The notes under the pieces were generated by a model. The model was not told the DNA's origin. It ran no database searches and saw nothing but the letters and a program-made list of their open reading frames with translations. From Clostridia bacterium (GTDB lineage: Bacteria; Bacillota_A; Clostridia; Oscillospirales; CAG-272), in assembly GCA_017453335.1 (NCBI GenBank), contig JAFTKI010000041.1, positions 1 to 8,128 of the forward strand: DNA of 8,128 nt. The letters are read 5' to 3'. Below, piece by piece: positions 1 to 4,972 of the stretch. The position numbers were made by a program, and so were the translations under genes. The stretch's first letter is position 1, and each line of letters starts with the position of its first letter.

Positions 1-3
1 AAA

Positions 4-879
4 ATGAGTTCAGTAAAAAAAGCCGAACAGTTTGAGAAAAATAAGATCGAATCGGGAACGCTGTATCTGGTTGCCACACCGATCGGAAATCTTGCCGATT
101 TATCGGAGCGCGCCGTAAAGGTGCTTTCCGAGGTCGATTTTATTGCCGCTGAGGACACACGCAACTCGATGCGCTTGCTCACGCACCTTGGCATCAGCAA
201 GCCGATGGTCTCCTATTTTGAGCATAACAAGCGCGAGCGCGGCGAGCAGATCACATCTCGCTTGGAGGCAGGTGAATCCTGCGCACTGATCACCGATGCG
301 GGTACCCCTGCCATCAGCGATCCGGGTGAGGATATCGTTGCCCTGTGCGCGCAAAAGAATATCCGCGTGTCATCTATCCCGGGGCCTGTTGCCTCGATCG
401 TGGCACTCACGCTGTCGGGACTTCCCACGGGACGCTTCACCTTTGAGGGCTTTTTATCGGTCAACAAAGCAGAACGCCGTGCGCGGCTCTCGGAGCTGAA
501 AAACGAAGCACGTACCATGCTTTTTCACGAAGCACCGCACAAATTACGCGCCACGCTGAAGGATTTTGCCTCCGCGTTTGGCAACGACCGCCGCATTGCG
601 ATCTGCCGTGAATTGACCAAGCTCAACGAGGAAGTCCTGCGCATGACGCTTGGCGAGGCAGTTGCTTATTACGAAGAACAAGAGCCGCGCGGCGAATACG
701 TGCTGGTGCTGGAAGGCGCAAAAGAAACCGCCGAGAACGCAGCCTTTTGGGCTGGCATGGACATTCCCGCGCACGTTGCCTATTACATCGAGCGTGGCAT
801 GACCAAAAAGGACGCCATCAAAGAAGCCGCAAAGGACCGCGGTGTACCCAAAAATGAGGTTTATCAAAAGGTTTTATAA
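4..879 (+). CDS. rsmI: 16S rRNA (cytidine(1402)-2'-O)-methyltransferase RsmI
   Basis: This is a cytoplasmic SAM-dependent enzyme that 2'-O-methylates C1402 of 16S rRNA in the ribosomal decoding centre. The 291-residue protein covers the whole family. The tetrapyrrole-methylase-type core begins at GTLYLVATPIGNL (18-30), followed by AAEDTR (48-53), ITDAGTPAISDPGE (96-109), SIPGP (124-128), SGLPTGRFTFEGFL (138-151), FHEAPHKLR (174-182) and RELTKLNEE (202-210). The C-terminal tail (258-291) with GMTKKDAIKEAAKDRGVPKNEVY is the helical extension common in this family. About 17 residues precede the usual first strand. The ATG at base 4 is the first start in view, but only three bases lie upstream, so the ribosome binding site cannot be judged and a start outside the window is possible. 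The gene ends 24 bases before a strong two-way terminator. Confidence 0.96.
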   Translation: MSSVKKAEQFEKNKIESGTLYLVATPIGNLADLSERAVKVLSEVDFIAAEDTRNSMRLLTHLGISKPMVSYFEHNKRERGEQITSRLEAGESCALITDAGTPAISDPGEDIVALCAQKNIRVSSIPGPVASIVALTLSGLPTGRFTFEGFLSVNKAERRARLSELKNEARTMLFHEAPHKLRATLKDFASAFGNDRRIAICRELTKLNEEVLRMTLGEAVAYYEEQEPRGEYVLVLEGAKETAENAAFWAGMDIPAHVAYYIERGMTKKDAIKEAAKDRGVPKNEVYQKVL

Positions 880-903
880 AAACTGAATAGGTTCATGTCA
901 TGA

Positions 904-933
904 AAAAAGCACTTGCAAATGCAAGTGCTTTTT
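904..933. terminator. Bidirectional intrinsic terminator between rsmI and the minus-strand membrane-protein gene
   Basis: Perfect inverted repeat: GCACTTGC (909-916) pairs with GCAAGTGC (921-928) around an AAAT loop. The stem is extended by five A residues (904-908) facing five T residues (929-933). Read on either strand it is a GC-containing hairpin followed by a U tract, so it can end rsmI from the left and the convergent operon from the right. Confidence 0.9.
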
Positions 934-986
934 GTTGCCTTAAGCGTGTAATAAAGTCAAAAATTGAGATAAAAGCGAACAAATGG

Positions 987-1448
987 TCAACGATTCTTAA
1001 TAATACGATCTTTCATCGTTTCAAAAATTTCCTTTTCTGTATATTTACCATAAGCATAAAGAGTAACCGTAATTCTTGTTCCATCTTTTAATTTCATTGT
1101 GTAAAAATATGTATCTTTGGCAATCAATCCATCGCCTTTTCTTAACTGAGCATCAATAGAATCGATATCACAAAATTTTACAACTGTTTTTTGAAAAATT
1201 ATTTTCCCGTTTTTATCAGCTCCTCGCGGAAATATGATTTTTTCAATATCTATTATCAATGCTCTGTTCTTTTCGGCAAGAAAGCAACTAAAAAATACGA
1301 TACCGAGTATTCCGCCTGACACCACCATAGCAACCGAGATAATCGGAAGTTCAGCAAAAATCAGTATCACACCTATAAGCAATACAGCACTGCAGATTAA
1401 AGAAACTATCGCTAACCATCTTGTAGCGCGAGAGGTGTATTTTCTCAT
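987..1448 (-). CDS. Small membrane protein with two N-terminal helices and a PH-like cytosolic domain (hypothetical)
   Basis: The 153-residue product is not a named family to me. Residues 10-32 and 35-58 are two hydrophobic segments joined by a short turn (AELP), which suggests a membrane hairpin. The rest (about 65-153) is soluble and looks beta-rich, ending in a charged helix. Its pattern (IDIEKIIFPRG, KTVVKFCDIDSID, DTYFYTMKLKDGTRITVTLYAYG) resembles bacterial PH-like (bPH) membrane proteins, in which such a domain follows two helices. The resemblance is by pattern only. The ATG at 1448 has AAGGAG (1462-1457) eight bases upstream, and this ribosome binding site lies inside the end of the preceding four-helix-bundle reading frame. 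The two genes overlap by ATGA (1448-1445), so translation is probably coupled. Transcription ends at the 904-933 hairpin. Function unknown. Confidence 0.75.
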   Translation of the reverse strand: MRKYTSRATRWLAIVSLICSAVLLIGVILIFAELPIISVAMVVSGGILGIVFFSCFLAEKNRALIIDIEKIIFPRGADKNGKIIFQKTVVKFCDIDSIDAQLRKGDGLIAKDTYFYTMKLKDGTRITVTLYAYGKYTEKEIFETMKDRIIKNR

Positions 1449-1657
1449 TTCGTATTCTCCTTCAATGCAATTTGAAATTTGGCGACAAAGTCGGCTTTGC
1501 TATGAGCATAGTTGGCTTCATGAATATTTGCTCCAATAGAGATTGAAGAACGCTCCAATTGGTTGACGAGGGAATAATTCCCCTTGATACCGGCGCACAA
1601 TTTGAGCACTTTGACAGCGAAGTCTGTTAAAAAACCACGGAGCTTCGACTCTGACAT
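1445..1657 (-). CDS. Truncated four-helix-bundle protein (S23 rRNA intervening-sequence/Avd-like family)
   Basis: The 70-residue product matches the N-terminal half of the small four-helix-bundle proteins first known from ORFs in 23S rRNA intervening sequences. They are related to Avd, the accessory protein of diversity-generating retroelements. Recognisable features are the MSESKL start, the amphipathic helix DFAVKVLKL (12-20), the core QLERSSISIGANIHEANYAHSKADF (33-57) and FQIALKE (61-67). Full members are about 110-130 residues. This one stops straight after the ALKE motif, so helices 3-4 are missing. The start at 1657 is supported by an AAGGCGG-type ribosome binding site just upstream and a promoter at 1682-1710. 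The frame stays open upstream through the hairpin array, but that part does not look like protein. A bundle lacking half its helices is probably non-functional, or now acts as a translated leader for the membrane-protein gene. Confidence 0.8.
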   Translation of the reverse strand: MSESKLRGFLTDFAVKVLKLCAGIKGNYSLVNQLERSSISIGANIHEANYAHSKADFVAKFQIALKENTK

Positions 1658-1681
1658 ATTGCCACCGCCTTTCTTGCTTTC

Positions 1682-1710
1682 ATGATAGCATAAAAACGTT
1701 AGCGTTTCAA
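1682..1710 (-). promoter_or_regulatory. Promoter of the four-helix-bundle/membrane-protein operon
   Basis: On the minus strand TTGAAA (1710-1705) is followed after exactly 17 bases by TATCAT (1687-1682), a good sigma-A type match. The predicted start near 1675 leaves a leader of under 20 bases that carries the ribosome binding site. The spacer holds an inverted repeat, AAACG (1694-1698) with CGTTT (1703-1707), that overlaps the -35 box. The promoter abuts the last unit of the hairpin array, so the array lies upstream of the transcription start. Confidence 0.65.
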
Positions 1711-1884
1711 GTGAAATATTCGGCAATGCCGAATGTGAAATAATCCACTTCGTGAATTGTGAAATATTGCTCCTTCGTCGCAATGTGAAATAAAATCCGC
1801 CTCTCTTATCCCCGCGAAGCGGGATTTCATCGCAAAGCGATTTCATCCACCGAAGGTGGATTTCTTCCGCCAACGGCAGATTTC
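1711..1884. repeat. Two-part inverted array of short hairpins with GTGAAAT / ATTTC spacers
   Basis: The left half has GTGAAAT at 1711, 1735, 1759 and 1785. The first three are each followed by a different small stem-loop: 1718-1734 (7 bp, loop AAT), 1742-1758 (7 bp with one mismatch, loop TTC) and 1766-1784 (5 bp outer stem, imperfect inside, loop TTC). The right half has ATTTC at 1824, 1840, 1860 and 1880, each preceded by a stem-loop: 1811-1823 (5 bp, GAA), 1829-1841 (5 bp, AAA), 1845-1861 (7 bp, GAA) and 1866-1880 (6 bp with one mismatch, AAC). GAAAT and ATTTC are reverse complements and TTC/GAA loops swap likewise, so the halves are inverted copies of one unit design around a centre at 1792-1807. 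Unit lengths are 24, 24, 26 and 16, 20, 20. Stem sequences differ from unit to unit. Function unknown. Confidence 0.85.
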
Positions 1885-1888
1885 GTTG

Positions 1889-1931
1889 AAAAAAGCACAC
1901 ATTGTCTTAGTAGACAAATGTGTGCTTTTTT
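1889..1931 (-). terminator. Intrinsic terminator of the tRNA-Thr/tRNA-Tyr operon
   Basis: GCACACATT (1895-1903) pairs with AATGTGTGC (1917-1925), with GTCT/AGAC continuing the stem after a one-base bulge and a four-base loop (1908-1911). Six A residues (1889-1894) face six T residues (1926-1931), so the hairpin can terminate on both strands. On the minus strand it starts two bases after the CCA end of tRNA-Tyr. It separates the tRNA operon from the hairpin array. Confidence 0.88.
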
Positions 1932-1932
1932 C

Positions 1933-2017
1933 TGGTGGGAGATGGTGGATTCGGACCACCGAAGCGAAACGCAACAGATTTACAGTCTGCCCCCTTTGGC
2001 CACTCGGGAAATCTCCC
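1933..2017 (-). tRNA. tRNA-Tyr (anticodon GTA)
   Basis: An 85-base class II tRNA with encoded CCA (complement of TGG at 1933-1935). The acceptor stem GGGAGAT pairs with ATCTCCC. The anticodon loop reads CTGTAAA, giving anticodon GTA (complement of 1981-1983), and the anticodon stem is GCAGA/TCTGT with one G-U pair. A long variable arm of the tyrosine type follows, then a T arm with stem GGTGG/CCACC and loop TCCGAAT. It is the second gene of a two-tRNA operon and is followed immediately by the terminator. Confidence 0.95.
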
Positions 2018-2025
2018 ATATTGAA

Positions 2026-2044
2026 GGGTCCATTGTGTGGACCC
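2026..2044 (-). other. Hairpin in the spacer between the two tRNAs
   Basis: GGGTCCA (2026-2032) pairs perfectly with TGGACCC (2038-2044) around a five-base loop. It fills most of the 27-base spacer between tRNA-Thr and tRNA-Tyr and ends directly at the CCA of tRNA-Thr. No U tract follows on the minus strand, so it is unlikely to terminate. A role in presenting the tRNA ends for processing is an inference. Confidence 0.6.
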
Positions 2045-2119
2045 TGGAGCTGGTGAACGGAGTCGAACCATCAACCTGCTGATTACAAATCAGCTGCTCT
2101 GCCATTGAGCCACACCAGC
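2045..2119 (-). tRNA. tRNA-Thr (anticodon TGT)
   Basis: A 75-base class I tRNA with encoded CCA (complement of TGG at 2045-2047). The acceptor stem GCTGGTG pairs with CACCAGC and the discriminator base is T. The D arm reads GGCTCAATGGCAGAGC. The anticodon stem is GCTGA/TCAGC and its loop TTTGTAA gives anticodon TGT (complement of 2085-2087). The T arm carries the GGTTCGACTCC pattern. It is first in the operon, about 35 bases downstream of the predicted transcription start. Confidence 0.95.
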
Positions 2120-2161
2120 GATTTTGTTCTGCGCGAACGCGGTCGCCATTGGAACGTTGAT

Positions 2162-2190
2162 ATTATATCACAACGTCCCCCGTTTGTCAA
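2162..2190 (-). promoter_or_regulatory. Consensus sigma-A promoter of the tRNA operon
   Basis: On the minus strand perfect TTGACA (2190-2185) and perfect TATAAT (2167-2162) are 17 bases apart. Upstream, 2191-2223 is rich in A/T tracts and could act as an UP element, as expected for a stable-RNA operon. The -10 box sits inside a palindrome, TGATAT-T-ATATCA (2158-2170), with further ACGT arms outside it (2154-2157 and 2173-2176). Confidence 0.9.
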
Positions 2191-2271
2191 GCCTTTTTTT
2201 CAAAAAAATAAACTTTTTTCAATTCAGCAAGCATTTCGTACTTTTTTGATGTTTTTTCGTTCAAAATCCCC

Positions 2272-2320
2272 AAAGAACAGGACCGCTGTGCAAATTTACA
2301 CAGCGATCCGTTTGTTCTTT
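2272..2320 (-). terminator. Terminator after the PHP-domain gene
   Basis: A long interrupted stem: AAAGAACA (2272-2279) with TGTTCTTT (2313-2320), GGA with TCC, and a 7-bp core CGCTGTG (2284-2290) with CACAGCG (2299-2305) around an eight-base loop. On the minus strand it starts at the first base after the TGA stop codon's last paired position and ends in TGTTCTTT, a modest U-rich tail. The stem could also act on the plus strand. Confidence 0.6.
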
Positions 2321-3360
2321 CAATCAACAAGATCTTTTACAAAATACGCATTGGTGCAAGCGTGTCTTCCCTTCCCGTCCACAACAGTGATGCGGAAATA
2401 TTCGCAATTTTCGGGGACTACAAACTTCGCCTCTGTGACAGGCACGTTATCGTAGGCATACACAACCCGTGCCTTGCGGATACCGTAGGTGCAGATCACG
2501 CGGTCGGCATCCGAGCATTTCACGGTCACCTCACCGTCCTCATAATACAAATCAAAGATCTCGGGTGCCTCGGAGGCATAGAAATGCCCGTCTTCCAGTG
2601 CTTTCGTCACTGTCCGATAGTCCAGCGAATCGGCTTTGATCACGGTAAAGGCAACGCCAGAATCCCAATGACGGTCGCTCTCTTCTCTGGCATTGTGGTT
2701 GTCGTCGGCACCGATACAGAAAATCTGCTTGCCGCCGCGCAACAGATCATCATATACACGGGGATTGTAGTCGTCATAGCCCTCGGCAAGACAACCGCCG
2801 TTCATGATCTCGAACGCGTGCATCCCCTCGTATTTCATGTAGTCGTTGTAGCTTTCCAAAGACCAGGTGGGATGATTGTAGGTTACGAAAAATCCCTTTT
2901 CCCGTGCTGTTTTCATAAAAGCATTGATACATTCGGGCGAAAATTCGCGCTCGAAATCGGGTTCGTTTTCATCATATTTCACTTCGGGCGCGTGTTCCTT
3001 TGCGTTGCCGTAAAAATAGTGAAATTGATAGAGCGTGCGATGCCAGCAGGGCTGTACGATGTTTTCGGGCTTCAATCCGACACAACAAATATGGCAGGTT
3101 TTTCGGGTTTCGGACGTGAGACCTTCCGAATAGTCACTCAACTCAATCTCAAATCCATGCAATGCCAAAAAGGTATCGTCATTCAATTCATCGTGCGGGA
3201 TCAGAATATCGTGATCGGTGTAGGCAATGATCGAATATCCCAACTTCTGATAGATCTCCTTGACCTCGGCAGGCGTTTTTCTGCCGTCCGAAAACGTGGT
3301 GTGGCAATGTAAATTCGCCTTATAAAATTGACCGCTCTTTGGCAACAAATATTTTCTCAT
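2320..3360 (-). CDS. PHP-domain metal-dependent phosphoesterase
   Basis: The 346-residue protein carries the PHP (polymerase and histidinol phosphatase) fold, which hydrolyses phosphoesters with a histidine-rich metal cluster. Visible metal-ligand motifs in order: LHCHTTFSDG (17-26), AYTDHD (46-51), LHGFEIE (67-73), KTCHICCVG (87-95), VTYNHPTW (159-166) and GADDNHN (217-223), which is essentially a complete site. Residues 265-346 form a beta-rich tail (YYEDGEVTVKCS to YFRITVVDGKGRHACTNAYF) typical of the longer stand-alone PHP proteins of Clostridia. Substrate cannot be told; relatives include 3',5'-nucleotide and nucleoside phosphatases. There is no signal peptide. The ATG at 3360 has a G-rich site (3373-3368) seven bases upstream. 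It lies 15 bases downstream of the FkbM gene on the same strand, so the two are very likely cotranscribed. Confidence 0.9.
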   Translation of the reverse strand: MRKYLLPKSGQFYKANLHCHTTFSDGRKTPAEVKEIYQKLGYSIIAYTDHDILIPHDELNDDTFLALHGFEIELSDYSEGLTSETRKTCHICCVGLKPENIVQPCWHRTLYQFHYFYGNAKEHAPEVKYDENEPDFEREFSPECINAFMKTAREKGFFVTYNHPTWSLESYNDYMKYEGMHAFEIMNGGCLAEGYDDYNPRVYDDLLRGGKQIFCIGADDNHNAREESDRHWDSGVAFTVIKADSLDYRTVTKALEDGHFYASEAPEIFDLYYEDGEVTVKCSDADRVICTYGIRKARVVYAYDNVPVTEAKFVVPENCEYFRITVVDGKGRHACTNAYFVKDLVD

Positions 3361-3375
3361 TTGTTTGTCCCCCGT

Positions 3376-4485
3376 TTATATTTTTTCTTTTCGAACATAC
3401 AAATTCAGATCCCACGCAGGCACGCCCCGCTTGCGGCGCAGATAGTAGCCCTCATAAGCAGGAAATTGCTCTTTCAGCAAAAGCGGAAGATCGTAAAGAT
3501 CCTCGTTTCGGTGGTAGAGCGAAACCAACAGAGTCGGCAAACACGCCCGAATACTGCTTTGACTTCCGTGGATCGCCTCATGCTCGGCACCCTCAACATC
3601 ATATTTGATATAATCGACCGACGCTCCCTGCAAGACCTCATCGAGCGGCAGGGCTTCGATCTCCTTCCACTTCACGGGGCGGTCGGACAGCACCTCGGAG
3701 CGGTTCGCTCCAAACGACGCATTTCGGTTACCGCTGGCATCAAAGTGCAAAGTTTCGGCTTTTGACCACGCACCCGCATGGATCGGAACCACCTCGGCTC
3801 TCGTTTCGCCCTCTGCATACGCCTGCAGTTTTTTGAAATTCCGCGCATCGGGTTCCATTGCATAGACCCGCGTGACCGATCCGCTCACCGCCAGAATTTC
3901 ACGCACCGTGTCGCCGTTATAGGCACCGAGATCGGCTACCGTATGGAGCTTTTCGGGGCAAACCAGCTTTTGCTGTGCCACCGCCATATCACTCTCCGCA
4001 TCGCGTAAAAAGTCGATACGTCCCGTCAATTTGAAGGCTATGACGTTCTCAAAGATCTTTCTCGATTCATCATCGGAGAGCAACCGATAGGCACGCTCCA
4101 GCTCCTCCTTGTGTGCGTTGAAAAATTCAAGATCAAACACTCCGTCCCCAAAAGCAGGCACGTCGGGAGCATACAGCTCGGCTTCGCGTTCTATGCGCTC
4201 GATATTTTCCAGCACATCCTCACGCGAGGTGCCGAACGAAAGCAAAACGATCACCTTTTCCGCGCCGTATTTTTCCTTGATCTCACTCCACGAAAGAACG
4301 GGCTTGCCGTGAAACAGATGTCCGCGCACAAATCCGTCACTGGCAAAGAAATCGCTGACCGTAATGCCCTTTTGCTCACAGACCGCCAATATCTTGTCGG
4401 CTCCGTTTCCCATACCGTACAAAACCACCGTTTTTTCGGTGCTTTCAAGATAACTCCAAAGATCCTGTGCCACAGATATTTGCAC
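3376..4485 (-). CDS. FkbM-family SAM-dependent methyltransferase with N-terminal Rossmann-like domain
   Basis: The 369-residue protein has two parts. The N-terminal part (about 1-110) holds a nucleotide-binding-like strand-turn TVVLYGMGNGAD (19-30) and IVLLSFGTSRED (79-90). Similar domains precede the catalytic part in many polysaccharide- or lipid-linked FkbM proteins. The C-terminal FkbM methyltransferase has the SAM loop VADLGAYNGDT (183-193), the acidic EPD (211-213), and the family motif DYIKYDVEGAEHEAI (291-305), then LLVSLYHR and LNLYVR strands. The substrate is probably a sugar or glycolipid hydroxyl, by analogy only. Start: GTG at 4485 is preferred because GGAGGTGA (4498-4491) lies five bases before it. 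In-frame ATGs at 4500, 4521 and 4551 lack a ribosome binding site, and the one at 4500 would make that site coding. First gene of an operon with the PHP gene. Confidence 0.88.
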   Translation of the reverse strand: MQISVAQDLWSYLESTEKTVVLYGMGNGADKILAVCEQKGITVSDFFASDGFVRGHLFHGKPVLSWSEIKEKYGAEKVIVLLSFGTSREDVLENIERIEREAELYAPDVPAFGDGVFDLEFFNAHKEELERAYRLLSDDESRKIFENVIAFKLTGRIDFLRDAESDMAVAQQKLVCPEKLHTVADLGAYNGDTVREILAVSGSVTRVYAMEPDARNFKKLQAYAEGETRAEVVPIHAGAWSKAETLHFDASGNRNASFGANRSEVLSDRPVKWKEIEALPLDEVLQGASVDYIKYDVEGAEHEAIHGSQSSIRACLPTLLVSLYHRNEDLYDLPLLLKEQFPAYEGYYLRRKRGVPAWDLNLYVRKEKI

Positions 4486-4514
4486 GCGCGTCACCTCCAT
4501 TCTTTTATCAACTC

Positions 4515-4543
4515 TTGACATTTTCGCATTTTTGTTGTATACT
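4515..4543 (+). promoter_or_regulatory. Promoter of the HIT-family gene
   Basis: TTGACA (4515-4520) and TATACT (4538-4543) are 17 bases apart. The predicted start near 4550 leaves a leader of about 25 bases. The -35 box lies only 30 bases from the GTG start of the divergent FkbM gene, so FkbM transcription must start in or near this promoter. The -10 region contains palindromic GTATAC (4537-4542), giving a TATACA on the opposite strand. Confidence 0.85.
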
Positions 4544-4574
4544 GAGATCAATCCAAAGGAAAGGAACTGTTCTT

Positions 4575-4916
4575 ATGTCTAACTGTATTTTTTGTAAAAT
4601 CATTGCAGGGGAGATCCCCTCTTCCAAGGTATACGAGGACGAATCGGTCTATGCCTTCCGCGACATCAATCCGATGGCTCCCGTACACGTTCTGATCGTT
4701 CCCAAGGTGCATATCGAAAGTGCCGACGGGATCAATGCCGACAACGCGGATTTCGTAGCCCGTATTTTCGAAGTTGTACCGAAGATTGCGGCTGCCGAGG
4801 GACTGACGAACGGTTACCGTGTCATCACCAACTGCGGTGAGGACGGCTGCCAATCGGTCAAGCACCTGCATTTCCACCTGCTGGGCGGTAAGAAGCTGCC
4901 CGAAACGATGGCGTAA
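4575..4916 (+). CDS. hinT: Histidine triad (HIT) family nucleotide-binding hydrolase, HinT type
   Basis: The 113-residue protein has normal HinT length. This family hydrolyses purine nucleoside phosphoramidates such as aminoacyl-adenylates in the cytoplasm. The histidine triad is KHLHFHLL (H97, H99, H101). Other hallmarks are CIFCKIIAGEIPSSKVYED (4-22), AFRDINPMAPVHVLIVPKVHI (27-47) and GYRVITNCGEDGCQSV (80-95). Cys4, Cys7, His46 and His97 match the zinc site seen in some bacterial members. The start is supported by AAGGAA (4561-4566) eight bases upstream and by the promoter about 25 bases before that. It is monocistronic, with a terminator directly after the stop and a divergent FkbM gene upstream. 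Confidence 0.93.
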   Translation: MSNCIFCKIIAGEIPSSKVYEDESVYAFRDINPMAPVHVLIVPKVHIESADGINADNADFVARIFEVVPKIAAAEGLTNGYRVITNCGEDGCQSVKHLHFHLLGGKKLPETMA

Positions 4917-4927
4917 GAAACAACTGC

Positions 4928-4972
4928 AACGATGGGGTTAGCCAAAAAGCCAACCCCATTGTTTTTTATTTT
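4928..4972. terminator. Shared terminator of hinT and aspartate kinase
   Basis: ATGGGGTT (4932-4939) pairs with AACCCCAT (4952-4959), extended by AAC/GTT outside (4928-4930 with 4961-4963) and GC/GC inside, with one A-C mismatch and a CAAAAA loop. A T tract follows on the plus strand (4962-4967), making it a strong hinT terminator. The TAA stop codon of the convergent aspartate kinase (4966-4968) lies inside that T tract. The tail on the minus strand is less U-rich. Confidence 0.88.

Noticed and set aside
900..1091. Small plus-strand ORF after rsmI
   Set aside because: It reads through the terminator hairpin and then antisense to the membrane-protein gene, with no ribosome binding site.
1711..1884. 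CRISPR array
   Set aside because: The spacing is short and irregular (16-26 bases), the repeats are only 5-7 bases, and the would-be spacers are themselves palindromes. There are no cas genes.
1445..1900. Longer 151-residue version of the four-helix-bundle protein starting at 1900
   Set aside because: The extra 81 residues are a translation of the hairpin array and the promoter. A good ribosome binding site and family start (MSESKL) lie at 1657.
1885..2017. tRNA-Tyr as an integration site (att) for the element at 987-1884
   Set aside because: No integrase, and no second copy of the tRNA 3' end was seen in the window; the shared GGTGG/CCACC strings are too short to mean anything.
1856..2056. 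Plus-strand ORF of 66 codons
   Set aside because: It is antisense to the tRNA-Tyr gene and its terminator.
2362..3312. Long plus-strand ORF (316 codons) antisense to the PHP gene
   Set aside because: A shadow frame. The minus-strand protein has a full set of PHP metal motifs, while this one matches nothing I recognise.
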